64,000 nucleotides of DNA from Nevskia sp. (GTDB lineage Bacteria; Pseudomonadota; Gammaproteobacteria; Nevskiales; Nevskiaceae): the NCBI GenBank assembly GCA_019689635.1, contig JADGHB010000002.1, positions 1 to 64,000 of the forward strand. Direction: 5' to 3'. The notes under the pieces were generated by a model. The model did no database searches. It was not told the origin of the DNA and saw only the letters and a program-made list of their open reading frames with translations. Positions 1 through 14,124 of this stretch are shown here, in pieces; the first letter of the stretch is position 1; each line of letters opens with the position of its first letter. The position numbers were made by a program, and so were the translations under genes.

Positions 1-116
1 GCAGCGACGACGATCGAGCGCGTGACGTGCGCCTTGTCCGGCAGCACGTAGCCGATGGCGAAGAACAGCGCCGCCGACATCACCAGGGCGGCGACCCCAG
101 CGCGCAGGAATTTCAT
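1..116 (-). CDS. N-terminus of SRPBCC-like/hypothetical membrane-anchored protein (partial, runs off window start)
   Basis: Reverse strand from ATG at 116 reads MKFLRAGVAALVMSAALFFAIGYVLPDKAHVTRSIVVAA; N-terminal TM helix then SRPBCC-like start. Confidence 0.5.
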   Translation of the reverse strand, partial: MKFLRAGVAALVMSAALFFAIGYVLPDKAHVTRSIVVA

Positions 117-312
117 GTTTCGTCCTTGTTCTCGTGTAGATGCCCAGTTTACCGGCGCATCCTGGCGAGACAAGCGCCAAGCGCGTCTCCGCCGCCGCGC
201 CTTGCGCACGCGGACCATCGAGGGTCTGCCATGACTGCCTGGTCCAGTACGCGGCGCGGGCGGCAGGAGAAAACCCGCCCACGCCAGCGTCATCCTGCTA
301 CCCTCGACGAAA

Positions 313-336
313 AGGGCCGGTGTCGCCACCGGCCCT
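313..336 (-). terminator. Rho-independent terminator downstream of aceA
   Basis: Perfect 10-bp stem AGGGCCGGTG-tcgc-CACCGGCCCT; on the minus strand followed by TTTTCG, just after the aceA stop at 400. Confidence 0.8.
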
Positions 337-399
337 CGGACCTCACGTCGTCTCGCAAGCTCGGGAACCCAGGCCTGCGGGGTTCTCCGGCTTAGGGCT

Positions 400-1707
<1,308 letters not shown>

Positions 1708-1783
1708 TGCAGCGTCCTCGTGTGGGCGGTCATGCCCGGTGTGGTGAAAAAAAGCGTAGCCTCGCGCCCGGCGGCGCGGCGGT

Positions 1784-3361
1784 TCAATCCAGGTATTCGT
1801 AGGCGGGCAGCGTGAGGAAATCGGCGAGCTGCGGCGCGAGACTCATGCGCGCGAAGAGGCCGGCCGCTTCGGCGAAATGGCCGCGGTAATAGCGCTCTTC
1901 GCCGAGCTGGCTGCGATAGCCGGCCAGCTCCTCGTCGATGATCTTGAGCACCAGCTCGCGCGTGACCGGCCGGCCGTCGGCGAGCGCCGCGCCATGCGCC
2001 AGCCACTGCCACACCTGGGTGCGCGAAATCTCGGCGGTGGCCGCGTCTTCCATGAGATTGTGCAGCGGCACGCAGCCGTTGCCCGACAGCCAGGCCTCGA
2101 GGTAGCCGATCCCGACGTTGACGTTGTTGCGCAATCCAGCCTCGGTGATCTGGCCTTCGGGTTTCTGCAAGAGATCGGCGGCCTTGATGCGGTAATCGAA
2201 CTGCCGGTCGATCTGGTTCGGTCCGGGCATGTGCTCGTCGAACACGTCCATGGCCACTTTCACCAGACCCGGATGCGCGACCCAGGTGCCGTCGTGGCCG
2301 TTGTTCACCTCGCGCAGTTTGTCGGCGCGGACCTTGGCGAACACTTCCTCGTTTTTCGCCGGATCCTTGGTCGGGATGAAGGCGGCCATGCCGCCCATCG
2401 CCGAGGCGCCACGCCGGTGGCAGGTCTCGCACAACAGCTTGGAGTAGCTGTCGAGGAAATGCTTGTCCATGGTCACCGCCAGGCGGTCCGGCACCACCCA
2501 GTCGGCGCGGCGCTTGAGGGTCTTGATGCAGGAGAAGATGTAGTCCCAGCGCCCGCAGTTGAGGCCGACGATGTGCTCGCGCAGTTCGTAGAGAATCTCG
2601 TCCATCTCGAACGCGCCCCACAGCGTCTCGATCAACACCGTGGCCTTGATCGTGCCGCGCGGAATGCCCAGCGCCTTCTGCGCGTCGATGAAGATCGCGT
2701 TCCACAGCCGCGCTTCGAGGTGCGACTGCATCTTCGGCAGATAGAAGTACGGCCCGGTGCCGCGCCGCAGCAGTTCCTTGGCGTTATGGAAGAAATACAG
2801 CGCGAAATCGAAGATCGCCGCAGGCACCGGCTCGCCGTCGAGCCGCACGTGTTTTTCGTCCAGGTGCCAGCCGCGCGGCCGCACGATCAGCGTGGCGGTG
2901 CGCTCGTTGAGCTTGTACGCCTTGCCCTCCGGACTCGTGTACTCGATCGTGCGCCGCACGGCGTCGCGCAGATTGATCTGGCCCTCAATGACATTGCGCC
3001 AGGTGGGCGCCAGCGAATCCTCGAAATCCGCCATGAAGCACTTCGCGCCGGAGTTCAGGGCGTTGATGATCATCTTGCGGTCGACGGGACCGGTGATCTC
3101 CACGCGGCGATCCTGCAGGTCGGCGGGAATGCCTTTGATGGTCCAGTCGCCGGCGCGGATCTTTCTGGTCTCGGGGAGAAAGCCCGGCAGCTTGCCGGCG
3201 TCGATCCGTGCCTGGCGTTCGGCGCGCAGACGCAGCAGCTCGCGCCGCCGCCGGCCGTGCTTGCGCACCAGCGCGGCGACGAACTTCAACGCCGGTGGGG
3301 TGAGGATCCTGCGATACGCCGGAGACAACTCGCCGACGATCTCGATGCCGCTAACGCTCAT
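1784..3361 (-). CDS. aceB: Malate synthase A
   Basis: 525 aa, malate synthase motifs ([40 protein letters not shown]); upstream of aceA on same strand. Confidence 0.97.
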   Translation of the reverse strand: MSVSGIEIVGELSPAYRRILTPPALKFVAALVRKHGRRRRELLRLRAERQARIDAGKLPGFLPETRKIRAGDWTIKGIPADLQDRRVEITGPVDRKMIINALNSGAKCFMADFEDSLAPTWRNVIEGQINLRDAVRRTIEYTSPEGKAYKLNERTATLIVRPRGWHLDEKHVRLDGEPVPAAIFDFALYFFHNAKELLRRGTGPYFYLPKMQSHLEARLWNAIFIDAQKALGIPRGTIKATVLIETLWGAFEMDEILYELREHIVGLNCGRWDYIFSCIKTLKRRADWVVPDRLAVTMDKHFLDSYSKLLCETCHRRGASAMGGMAAFIPTKDPAKNEEVFAKVRADKLREVNNGHDGTWVAHPGLVKVAMDVFDEHMPGPNQIDRQFDYRIKAADLLQKPEGQITEAGLRNNVNVGIGYLEAWLSGNGCVPLHNLMEDAATAEISRTQVWQWLAHGAALADGRPVTRELVLKIIDEELAGYRSQLGEERYYRGHFAEAAGLFARMSLAPQLADFLTLPAYEYLD

Positions 3362-3441
3362 CCTAAACTCCTGCCTGTTCTTGGGCGCGCGTTATCGCGA
3401 AAGCGGCGCCGAGATCGGGCGAGGCGCCGCAAAGGCCGCGC

Positions 3442-3472
3442 ATTATAGACCAGATCGCGGCAGCGTTTGCAA
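3442..3472 (-). promoter_or_regulatory. Putative sigma70 promoter of aceB-aceA
   Basis: Minus strand TTGCAA - 19 nt - TATAAT (consensus -10), about 80 bp upstream of aceB start; spacing is long. Confidence 0.45.
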
Positions 3473-3641
3473 TGCACAAAATCGCGCCGACTCGCTCCTC
3501 GGCCGCAGCGCGAGCGGGGCATCCACGGACCCGAGCGGCGTTTGATGGCACGCCGCGGGAAATCAAGGATTCATCGGCATCCGCACCATCCCGACTCCAC
3601 GCCGCTGGCGACCATCGCCGGCTGGCGCGCAACCGGGCGGA

Positions 3642-4154
3642 TCAGGGCGCGACCGAACGGTTCGGCGGCCCCGAAGCATGGAGCGGCGCATCGGACACCA
3701 CGATGCCGTCGGCGTCCGCATAGAGCCAGCTTCCCGGCTTGAACGTCACGCCGGCGAAATGCACGACGCGGTCCTGCTGCGCGGAGTGCAGACCTTTTTC
3801 CGACTTGCGCGGATGCGCGGCCAGCGCCTTGATGCCGAGCGCCTGGCGCGCGAGTTCCTCGACGTCGCGCACGCAGCCATAAACCACGATGCCCGCCCAG
3901 CCGTTGCGGACGCCCAGCGCGCCCAGATTGCCGCCGACCAGAGCGCAGCGCCGCGAACCGCCGCCGTCCACCACCAGCACCGCGCCCTCGCCCGGCTGCT
4001 CCAGGGCCGCGCGCACCTGCGCGTTGTCCTCGAACACCTTGAGCGTGCGGATGCGGCCGTGGAAGGCGCGGCGCGCGCCGAAGTCGGAAAAAATCGGCTC
4101 GGCGACCTGCACTTCGGGGTGCGCGTCGCACAGATCGGTGGTGGCGATGGTCAT
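3642..4154 (-). CDS. rraA: RraA-family protein (ribonuclease E activity regulator / HMG aldolase-like)
   Basis: [44 protein letters not shown]...[14 protein letters not shown]; internal start in ORF 3642..4244. Confidence 0.88.
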   Translation of the reverse strand: MTIATTDLCDAHPEVQVAEPIFSDFGARRAFHGRIRTLKVFEDNAQVRAALEQPGEGAVLVVDGGGSRRCALVGGNLGALGVRNGWAGIVVYGCVRDVEELARQALGIKALAAHPRKSEKGLHSAQQDRVVHFAGVTFKPGSWLYADADGIVVSDAPLHASGPPNRSVAP

Positions 4155-4182
4155 GTCGGCAGTCGCGGGTGGAGATGCGATT

Positions 4183-4701
4183 TCAATGCGCCTCGCGGCG
4201 GGCCAGGATCGGCAGCGCCAAGGCAAACACGACCAGCCCCGCAAAGGCGATCAGCGTCCACGCCGGCAGCGTCAGGCCCAGCCATTGCGCGTCGATCTTG
4301 GCGCAGTCGCCATCGCCCTTGAAGATCAGTTCGGCGATGCGCCGGGACGCCTCGCCCGCGGGAAACATGTGCCACAGATACGCCGGCGTGGGGCCGCAGG
4401 CCGGAGCCTGGCCGGGCGGCAGCGACTGCAGCCACACCTGACGCGCGGCGACGGCTCCGCCCACCGCCGCCGTCAGCGCCGCGAGCAGGCCGTACAGCCA
4501 ACGCCCGAAGCGCAAGGGCGCGTGCAGCGCGGCGAGCAGAAACAAGATTCCGGTGGCGGTCATGGCCGCGCGCTGGCCGATGCACATCGCGCAGGGTTGG
4601 TAGCCGCGGACCATTTGCAGATAGACCACGGCGAAAATCATGGCGCCGGCGCACACCGCAACGCCGAGCGCGGCCAGAGTGCGGAAGCTGTAAGAAGTCA
4701 T
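4183..4701 (-). CDS. dsbB: Disulfide bond formation protein DsbB
   Basis: 172 aa, TM-rich, [12 protein letters not shown] CxxC motif, second Cys pair region. Confidence 0.9.
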   Translation of the reverse strand: MTSYSFRTLAALGVAVCAGAMIFAVVYLQMVRGYQPCAMCIGQRAAMTATGILFLLAALHAPLRFGRWLYGLLAALTAAVGGAVAARQVWLQSLPPGQAPACGPTPAYLWHMFPAGEASRRIAELIFKGDGDCAKIDAQWLGLTLPAWTLIAFAGLVVFALALPILARREAH

Positions 4702-4836
4702 GCCGGGATCCGTGGGCAGCGCCGGTCGAGGCGGCGCAAAAAGGCGTGCGGCAGATTAGCGGTTGGGCGATCCCGCCGCAACGCGGGCGGCGGGATTACA
4801 CTGGAGCCTCGCTCCATCCGGCGAAAAAACTCCCGC

Positions 4837-5811
4837 ATGTCCGTCCACATTCGCATCGAACGCCACGGCGGGCCCGAAGTGATGCAGCTCGCCGAGCTTT
4901 CCGTCCCCGCGCCCGGCCCCGGCGAAATCCGCCTGCGCCACGAGGCGATCGGGCTCAACTTCATCGACACCTATCATCGCAGCGGGCTATACAAGATTCC
5001 CTTGCCGAGCGGCCTGGGCAGCGAGGCGGCAGGCGTCGTCACCGCCGTGGGGCCCGGCGTGAAAGAATTCCGCGTCGGCGAGCGCGTGGCCTACGCGGGC
5101 GGCGCGCCGGGCAGCTATTGCGAGGAGCGCGTGATCCCCGCGGCGCTCGCGGTCAAGCTGCCGCCCGGGATTTCGTCCGAGACCGCCGCCGCCCTGCTGC
5201 TCAAGGGCATGACCGCCTATTACTTGTTGCACCTGACCTACCCGGTGCGCGCCGACACGACGCTGCTGGTACACGCCGCGGCCGGAGGCGTGGGCAGCGT
5301 GCTGGTACCCTGGGCGCGCCACCTCGGCGCCCGCGTCATCGGCACCGCCGGCGGCGCGGAGAAATGCGCGCTCGCGCGCCACTACGGCTGCCACGACGTG
5401 ATCGATTACCGCGCCCAGGATTTCGTGGCGGAAACACGGCGGCTCACGGACGGCGCGGGCGTGGACGTGGTGTACGACTCCGTGGGCCGCGACACGTTCC
5501 TGGGCTCGCTCGACTGCCTCAAGCGGCGCGGCACGATGGTCTCCTTCGGCAACGCCTCGGGCAAAGTGCCGGCCTTCGAGCCGATCCTGCTCACCGAAAA
5601 AGGCTCGCTGTTTTTCACCCGTCCCAAGCTCGGCGACTACACGGCCACGCGGCCGGAGCTGGAAGCGGCGGCGCAGGCCGTGTTCGACGCCGTGGCGCGC
5701 GGCGTGATCCGCGTCGACCTCCGCCACCGTTATCCGCTGCGCGACGCCGCGCGCGCCCACGCGGACCTGGAGGCGCGGCGCACGCAGGGTCTGTGCGTCT
5801 TGCGGCCTTGA
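4837..5811 (+). CDS. qor: Zinc-independent quinone oxidoreductase (MDR family)
   Basis: MSVHIRIERHGGPEVMQLAE...GLNFIDTYHRSGLY...HAAAGGVGSVLVPWARHLGARVIGT. Confidence 0.9.
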   Translation: MSVHIRIERHGGPEVMQLAELSVPAPGPGEIRLRHEAIGLNFIDTYHRSGLYKIPLPSGLGSEAAGVVTAVGPGVKEFRVGERVAYAGGAPGSYCEERVIPAALAVKLPPGISSETAAALLLKGMTAYYLLHLTYPVRADTTLLVHAAAGGVGSVLVPWARHLGARVIGTAGGAEKCALARHYGCHDVIDYRAQDFVAETRRLTDGAGVDVVYDSVGRDTFLGSLDCLKRRGTMVSFGNASGKVPAFEPILLTEKGSLFFTRPKLGDYTATRPELEAAAQAVFDAVARGVIRVDLRHRYPLRDAARAHADLEARRTQGLCVLRP

Positions 5812-5824
5812 GGCCGTCTGCGCT

Positions 5825-7142
5825 TCAAGCCGCCTCGTAGAGCTGGTAGCTGTGATGCGCCTTGGGCTCCCAGCGCAGGATGCCCTGCTCGATTTCCGGC
5901 GCCTGGATCAGATGGCTCGCGGGGCCGGTGGCGTTGTCCACGAAGGCGGATTCCAGCACGCGGATCAGGCCGCGGATGTTGCCGTGCCAGCGGCAGTCGC
6001 GCAGCGTCTTCCAGGCTTCCGTGGACAGCCCGGTCGGCGCCACCCAGTCGGTGCAGCGGGAAGCGAGCTTGGCCAGCGTCGCGGCGGTGACCGCGATCAT
6101 GTCCTCTTCGCGCCGCGACAGCTCGGGGACCTGCAGCACCGCCGCACCCATGCGCGTGAACTCGTCGATGTTGACGATGTTCTGTAAATGCGTCCAGCTG
6201 CGGTTGCTGGCGTAGAGCAGCGCGCATTCGAGCTGACGCTTGGCGGATGCGCCGAAGGGCATGTACTGACCGCTGTCCAGCGCTTCCATCAGCACCTCCA
6301 TCACCGCCCCGGAGATCTGGTGGCTTTCGTCGAGGAAGCACACGCCGTCGCGCGCCGTGGTGAAGGCACCGTTGCGCGCCGCCGCGCCGGGAAAGGCGCC
6401 GGTGACGTGACCGCACAGCAGGGATTTCACCGCCGCCTTGTCGCCGGTGTTCTCGGCGGCGAGGTTGACCGCCACGAACTGGCCGCGGCCGCGGACCAGA
6501 TAGTAGTAGTAGGCCAGCGAGGTTTTGCCGCTGCCCGGCCCCCCCTAGCAGGCAGGCGCGGGTGATGCCGTTCCTGGCAAAGCCACGCACGCGCGCCACC
6601 AGCGCCTGCAGCTCGGGACTGAAGACGTAGAAATTGAGGTAGGCGCTGTTCTCGACCTCGGCCGCCACCGGCATGCGGATGACGTTGCCCTCGGTGACTT
6701 TCTTCAGCCGCTCGGGCAGGGCGCGCGCGATGGCGGCGACGTCGGCGCCCACCATCAGGCGCACGCCGTCGAGGCGACCATCGTCGGCACGCCGCTGCAG
6801 CCACTGGCCCAGTGCGACCAGCTGCGCGCCGGTCACGGCGACGATCAACACCGTATCCTGCGCGGCCCGGCGCGCGGCCAGCACCGCGTCGGCCAGCGGA
6901 TCGAGCTGCGCCGGATCGTTGAACAGACTCAACACGAACTCGCTGCCGGCGGCGGCTTCGGCCGCGCCCGGCGTGGCGAGAAACTCGCAGCCGCGGCCCT
7001 CCGGCACCTGCTGGGCGATCGCGTCGAGCGCTTCGCGTTCGCGCAGATAGAGCTGCGGCGCGTAAACGGTGAGAAACGCCGGCTGGCGTTGGCGGGTGAA
7101 CTGCGGCGCTTCGTCCGGCTTGCGGAAACCTGAGCGGAACAT
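5825..7142 (-). pseudogene. Sigma54-activator-like AAA+ ATPase, frameshifted at the Walker A motif
   Basis: N-terminal part in ORF 5730..7142, C-terminal part in ORF 5825..6475; joining frames at the 7-G tract near 6539-6545 restores GGPGSGKTSLAYYYYLVRGRGQF...GHVTGAFPGA...VCFLDE. Confidence 0.8.
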
Positions 7143-7322
7143 GGGACGACCTCCCTGAGGACTTTTCCTCGTCGGCAGCAGCCTAGAAGCAAATCCGCAG
7201 AGATCGGCGGCGGCGCCGATGAGCGCGCCTAGGCCATCCGATCAGCGGTTCAGGTGGCGGGGTGGCGCTTCCGTTTGTCGGCCTGCGGCGACCGCTCGCA
7301 ACGCGGCGCGCAAGCCTCGACT

Positions 7323-8738
7323 TCAGGACTTGATGCCGCCTTCGGTCAGCGCTGCGGGATCGAGCAGCGCGCGCAGCTCGTCCTCGCTCAGCCTAGTGTG
7401 TTCCTTGGCCACCTCGAGGATCGGGCGGCCCTCCTGGTAGGCCTGTTTGGCGATCGCCGCGGCCTTGTCGTAACCGATCACCGGATTGAGCGCGGTGATG
7501 AGCATGGGGTTGCGCTCCAGGGCCGCCCGGACGCGCGCCTCCTCCACGACGAAGTCCGCGATCGCCCGGTCGGCGAGCAGGCGGCCGGCGTTCGCCAGCA
7601 GTTCGATGGATTGCAACAGGTTGTAGGCGATCACCGGCAGGTAGGTGTTGAGCTGGAAATTGCCGCCGGCGGCGGCGAAGGCGATGGTCGCGTCGTTGCC
7701 GATCACCTGCGCGGCGACCATCTGCACCGCCTCCGGGATCACCGGGTTGACCTTGCCGGGCATGATGCTCGAGCCCGGTTGCAGGGCCGGCAGGCTGATT
7801 TCGCCGAATCCCGCGAGCGGTCCGGAATTCATCAGCCGCAAGTCGTTGGCGATCTTGTAGAGGGCCACGGCCAGCGTGCGCAGCGCGCCGGACAGCTCCA
7901 GCGCGGTGTCCTGGCAGGACAGGCTCTCGAAGTAATTGGGGCTGGGCTCGAAGGCGATGTCGGTGCGCTTGGAAAGGAGCTTGGCGAACTTGGCGCCGAA
8001 CTTGGGATGCGCGTTGACGCCGGTGCCGACCGCGGTGCCGCCCTGGGCCAGGCACCGCAGCCGCGGAGCGCAGGCCTTGACGCGGTCGAGCGCGTCGCGC
8101 ACCTGCTGCGCCCAGCCGGACAGCTCCTGATCGAAGCGCAACGGCAGGGCGTCCATCAGGTGCGTGCGCCCGGTCTTGACCACGCCGCGCAGCGTCTTGG
8201 CCTTCTTGTCGATGGTCTTGGCCAGATGCTTGAAGGCCGGCTGCAAGTGCTCGCGCAGCGCCAGCGCGGCCGAGACGTGGATCGCCGTGGGAATGGTGTC
8301 GTTGGACGACTGGCCGAGATTGACGTGGTCGTTCGGATGGACCTTGACGCGCGCGGCCCTGGAAGCGAGGTGGGCGATCACCTCGTTGACGTTCATGTGC
8401 GTGGAAGTGCCCGAGCCGGTCTGGAACACGTCCACCGGGAAGTGCGCATCGTGTTTGCCGGAGGCCACCTCCAGCGCGGCGGCGACGATGGCCTGGGCGA
8501 TGGGCTCGTCGAGCAGGCCCAGTTCGGCGTTGACTTCGGCGGCGGTGGCCTTGATCAAACCCAGCGCGCGAATGAAGCCGCGCGGCATGCGCAGGCCGGA
8601 GATCGGGAAATTCTCCACCGCCCGCTGGGTCTGCGCCCCCCACAGCGCGTCTTCCGGCACCTTCAGCTCGCCCAGACTGTCGCGTTCGATGCGGTACCCG
8701 CCGCTGTGCTTGGCCACATTCCCTCCTTTGCGCCGCAA
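7323..8738 (-). CDS. fumC: Fumarate hydratase class II
   Basis: TGSGTSTHMNVNEVIAH, GSSIMPGKVNPVIPEA signature; true start may be GTG at 8717. Confidence 0.96.
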   Translation of the reverse strand: MRRKGGNVAKHSGGYRIERDSLGELKVPEDALWGAQTQRAVENFPISGLRMPRGFIRALGLIKATAAEVNAELGLLDEPIAQAIVAAALEVASGKHDAHFPVDVFQTGSGTSTHMNVNEVIAHLASRAARVKVHPNDHVNLGQSSNDTIPTAIHVSAALALREHLQPAFKHLAKTIDKKAKTLRGVVKTGRTHLMDALPLRFDQELSGWAQQVRDALDRVKACAPRLRCLAQGGTAVGTGVNAHPKFGAKFAKLLSKRTDIAFEPSPNYFESLSCQDTALELSGALRTLAVALYKIANDLRLMNSGPLAGFGEISLPALQPGSSIMPGKVNPVIPEAVQMVAAQVIGNDATIAFAAAGGNFQLNTYLPVIAYNLLQSIELLANAGRLLADRAIADFVVEEARVRAALERNPMLITALNPVIGYDKAAAIAKQAYQEGRPILEVAKEHTRLSEDELRALLDPAALTEGGIKS

Positions 8739-8789
8739 CCCCCTGCGGCAGCGCGACCGCGGCCGGCTCCGGCGCCGCCGGTCGGATAA

Positions 8790-10735
<1,946 letters not shown>

Positions 10736-10763
10736 CAAGCATTTGCGGCACACTGCGAGGGCG

Positions 10764-12254
10764 ATGAATCCGACCCTTTGGCCCCGGCTGCTGCCCCCAC
10801 CGCAACGCTACGCGGCGCTGGGCGAGCCCTATCTGGTGCCGGTGGCGACCACGCCGCTGCCCGAAGTGCGCCTGGTGCATGCTAATGTGGCGCTGGCGGC
10901 GGAACTCGGGTTCGATCCCGCGCTGCTGGAAACGCCGGCCTTCGTGAGCCTGATGGCCGGCAACGCTGGCTGGCCGGGTTACCCGACGGTCAGCTCGGCG
11001 TACGCCGGTCACCAGTTCGGCGTCTATGTCCCGCGGCTCGGCGACGGCCGCGCGCATTTCATCGCCGAGCTGGCCGCGGAGAACGGCCAGCGCTGGGAGC
11101 TGCAGCTCAAGGGCAGCGGCCGCACGCCGTGGTCGCGCTTCGGCGACGGCCGCGCGGTGCTGCGCGCCTCGATCCGCGAATACCTCGCCTGCGAAGCGAT
11201 GCACGCGCTGGGCGTGCCCACCACCCGGGCGCTGGCGCTGGTCGCCTCGCCCGAACCGGTGCAGCGCGAGACGCTGGAGACCGCCGCGGTGGTGTGCCGC
11301 GCGGCGCCGAGTTTCGTGCGCTTCGGCCATTTCGAATACTTTTATTACCTCGACCAGCACGCGCGGCTGGCACCACTGGCCGATCACGTCATCACCGCGC
11401 ATTTCCCCCAGTTCGCCGATCGCGCGGACCGTTACAGCGCCTGGCTCGGCGAAGTGATCGAGCGCACCGCGCGGCTGATGGCCGCCTGGCAGTCGCTGGG
11501 CTTCGTCCACGGCGTGATGAACACCGATAATTTCTCCATCCTGGGCTTGACGCTGGACTACGGCCCGTACGGCTTCATGGACGCCTTCGATGCGCGTCGC
11601 GTGTTCAATCACACCGACGAGACCGGTCACTACGCCTACGACCGCCAGCCTTTCATCGGTCATTGGAACTGCGCGCGCCTGTTGCAGGCGACGCTGCCGC
11701 TGCTGGCGGACGACGCCGAGCGCGCGGTCGAAATCGCCACCGCGCTGCTGGATCGCTATGCGGGCGCCTTCAACGCCGAAATGCTGCGCCGCTGGCGCGC
11801 CAAGCTCGGCTTGCGCCAAGCGCGCGCCGAAGACTCCGAGCTGATCAACCGCTTCCTCGATCTGCTCCATCGCAGCCGCGCCGACTTCCCGCGCGCGTTT
11901 CGCTGGCTGTCCGAAGTGCGCAGCGCCGACGAGACCGCGCCGCGCCTGCGCGACTGGATCGCCGACCCCGCCGCTTTCGACGCCTGGCTCGCCGACTACC
12001 GCGTGCGTCTGCGCGCGGAACACTCCGACGACGAGGCGCGCGCCGCGGCGATGAACGCGGTCAATCCCAAATACGTGCTGCGCAACCATCTCGCCCAGCG
12101 CGCCATCGAGCGCGCCCAAGGCGGCGACTTTTCCGAAGTCGCGCGGCTGTTCGAGCTGCTGCGGCGGCCCTACGACGAACAGCCCGGCATGGAAGCCTAT
12201 GCCGAGCCGCCCGCGCCGGATGCCGTGCCTGTCGAACTGAGCTGTTCGTCGTAG
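10764..12254 (+). CDS. selO: Protein adenylyltransferase SelO (YdiU/UPF0061 family)
   Basis: AYAGHQFGVYVPRLGDGRA, LKGSGRTPWSRFGDGRAVLR, GVMNTDNFSILGLTLDYGPYGFMD; C-terminal CSS. Confidence 0.95.
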   Translation: MNPTLWPRLLPPPQRYAALGEPYLVPVATTPLPEVRLVHANVALAAELGFDPALLETPAFVSLMAGNAGWPGYPTVSSAYAGHQFGVYVPRLGDGRAHFIAELAAENGQRWELQLKGSGRTPWSRFGDGRAVLRASIREYLACEAMHALGVPTTRALALVASPEPVQRETLETAAVVCRAAPSFVRFGHFEYFYYLDQHARLAPLADHVITAHFPQFADRADRYSAWLGEVIERTARLMAAWQSLGFVHGVMNTDNFSILGLTLDYGPYGFMDAFDARRVFNHTDETGHYAYDRQPFIGHWNCARLLQATLPLLADDAERAVEIATALLDRYAGAFNAEMLRRWRAKLGLRQARAEDSELINRFLDLLHRSRADFPRAFRWLSEVRSADETAPRLRDWIADPAAFDAWLADYRVRLRAEHSDDEARAAAMNAVNPKYVLRNHLAQRAIERAQGGDFSEVARLFELLRRPYDEQPGMEAYAEPPAPDAVPVELSCSS

Positions 12255-12415
12255 CTTGTTTTGCCCATATCCCCGCGCCCTGCCCCGCGATATGCTCCGC
12301 GCACCCTCACAGGCCAGGGCGTTCAGGGACGCCGCATGAAAATTCCTGTGTCGCGCGCCGCGCCGCGCGCGACAACACGAGACCGAGCGCGCGGCGAGAC
12401 CGTCACCCGCCGCCC

Positions 12416-14002
12416 ATGCGCGGACGCTCCGCGCGGGGTGCGCGCGTGAGCGGACGGCGGCGCAGACGGCTGTGGCTGAGCGCCGTGCTGAGCGCGGGGC
12501 TGGTGCCGCCCTTGCTGCTGCTCGCGGTCTCGTATTTTCAGACCGTCCAGCAAACGCGCGAGCGCCTCGAGCGCTATGCGGCGCTGACCCAGGAACGCGC
12601 CGACCAGATGTTCGGCGCCGCCCAGGACACGCTCGCGCAACTGGCGCAACAAATCGTGCCGCGCTGCACCGACGCCACCGTGTCGGCGCTGCGCCGCACG
12701 GTGTACGACTCGCTGTACTTCCGCGAAGCGGGCCTGATCGTCGACGGCGCGATCCGCTGCACCAGCGAGCGCGTGTACGACCCGCCGGTCCCGGTGCGCG
12801 TCGCCAGCCTGCGGGTGAACCCGGCGCAAGGCATTTACATCTCCGCGCCCGCGCTGACGCCGGAACACGCCGTGTCGATCATCATCGCCTACCGGCTGAA
12901 CGACGCGGCCGCGGTGAACGTGCTGCTCAATCCGGCGCTGATCGGCGAACCCTTGCAGAAGCTGTTCGCCGCCGACGCGGTCTCGGTGTCTTTGGAACGC
13001 AGCGACGGCACCGAACTGGCGCATATCGGCCCACCGCGGCCTGCGGACGCGCGCTTGCAGACGGTGCGCGCCTCCTCCCGCTTCCCGATCCGCGCCGTGG
13101 CGGTGACCTCGCGCGCGGCGCTGTTGCAGAGCTGGCGAGTGGATGCCCTGCTCTACGGCAGCGGCGGCCTGCTGCTGTCGGCCCTGCTGTTCCTGCTTTT
13201 GTTGCGCCTGGGCCGCGGGCAGTTGTCGCCCGAGGCGCGGCTCGAGGACGCCCTGAACGACGGCGAGTTCCAGGTCTACTACCAGCCGGTGACGGAAACC
13301 GCCACCGGCGTCTGCGTCGGCGCCGAGGCCCTGCTGCGCTGGCAGCACCCGCAGCTCGGCCTGCTGACGCCGAACGTATTCATCAAGACCGCCGAGGAAA
13401 GCGGTTTCATCGTGCCGCTGACCCACTGGCTGATGCAACGCATCGTCACCGACATGGCGGCGGTGTTCGACGCGCACCCGCGGTTCCACATCTCGCTCAA
13501 CCTCAGCGCCGGCCACTTCCTGGATCCGACGCTGATCGACAGCATCCGCGCCAGCCTGGGCGGCCGCGTGGCGCCGTCGCGGCTGATTTTCGAGATCACC
13601 GAGCACCAGTTGATCGACGAAGACCAGGATCTGGCGCAGCGCGTGCTCAACGAGATCCACGCCACCGGCGCGGGCATCGCCCTCGACGACTTCGGCACCG
13701 GTTATTCCAATCTCAAGACGCTCAGCCGCTTTCCCTTCGATTACCTCAAGATCGACAAGACCTTCATCGACGCCATCGGCACCGAGTCGGTCACCGCAGG
13801 CCTGGTGGAAAACATCGTGGACATCGCGCGGCGGCTCAAGCTGCGCACCATCGCCGAGGGCGTGGAGACGCGCGAGCAGCTCGAATACCTGCGTGCCATC
13901 CAGGTGGATTACATCCAGGGCTGGGTGTATTCCAAGGCGCTGCCGCCGGACGAGTTCTACGTCTATCTGCGCAACCATCTGCGCCCGGCGACCGCCGCCT
14001 AG
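12416..14002 (+). CDS. EAL-domain cyclic-di-GMP phosphodiesterase with N-terminal CSS-motif-like periplasmic sensor
   Basis: TM helix, periplasmic segment with VPRC and IRCTSE cysteines, second TM, intact EAL catalytic motifs (AEALLRWQHP, NLSAGHF, ALDDFGTGYSNL, KIDKTF). Confidence 0.88.
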   Translation: MRGRSARGARVSGRRRRRLWLSAVLSAGLVPPLLLLAVSYFQTVQQTRERLERYAALTQERADQMFGAAQDTLAQLAQQIVPRCTDATVSALRRTVYDSLYFREAGLIVDGAIRCTSERVYDPPVPVRVASLRVNPAQGIYISAPALTPEHAVSIIIAYRLNDAAAVNVLLNPALIGEPLQKLFAADAVSVSLERSDGTELAHIGPPRPADARLQTVRASSRFPIRAVAVTSRAALLQSWRVDALLYGSGGLLLSALLFLLLLRLGRGQLSPEARLEDALNDGEFQVYYQPVTETATGVCVGAEALLRWQHPQLGLLTPNVFIKTAEESGFIVPLTHWLMQRIVTDMAAVFDAHPRFHISLNLSAGHFLDPTLIDSIRASLGGRVAPSRLIFEITEHQLIDEDQDLAQRVLNEIHATGAGIALDDFGTGYSNLKTLSRFPFDYLKIDKTFIDAIGTESVTAGLVENIVDIARRLKLRTIAEGVETREQLEYLRAIQVDYIQGWVYSKALPPDEFYVYLRNHLRPATAA

Positions 14003-14124
14003 CGCGCATCGGTCATGGCGGAGGCGAATCTCCTCCGTCCGCCTCACTCAAATGGGTAGGCCGGCGCGCGCACGGCGCGCGCTAGAATTCCACTTGAATC
14101 TCCAACGCACGGAGTAGCGCCTGC

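Noticed and set aside
14003-14060. Hairpin CGGAGG-cgaatct-CCTCCG as rho-independent terminator after the EAL gene
   Set aside because: No following U-tract; not strong enough to call.
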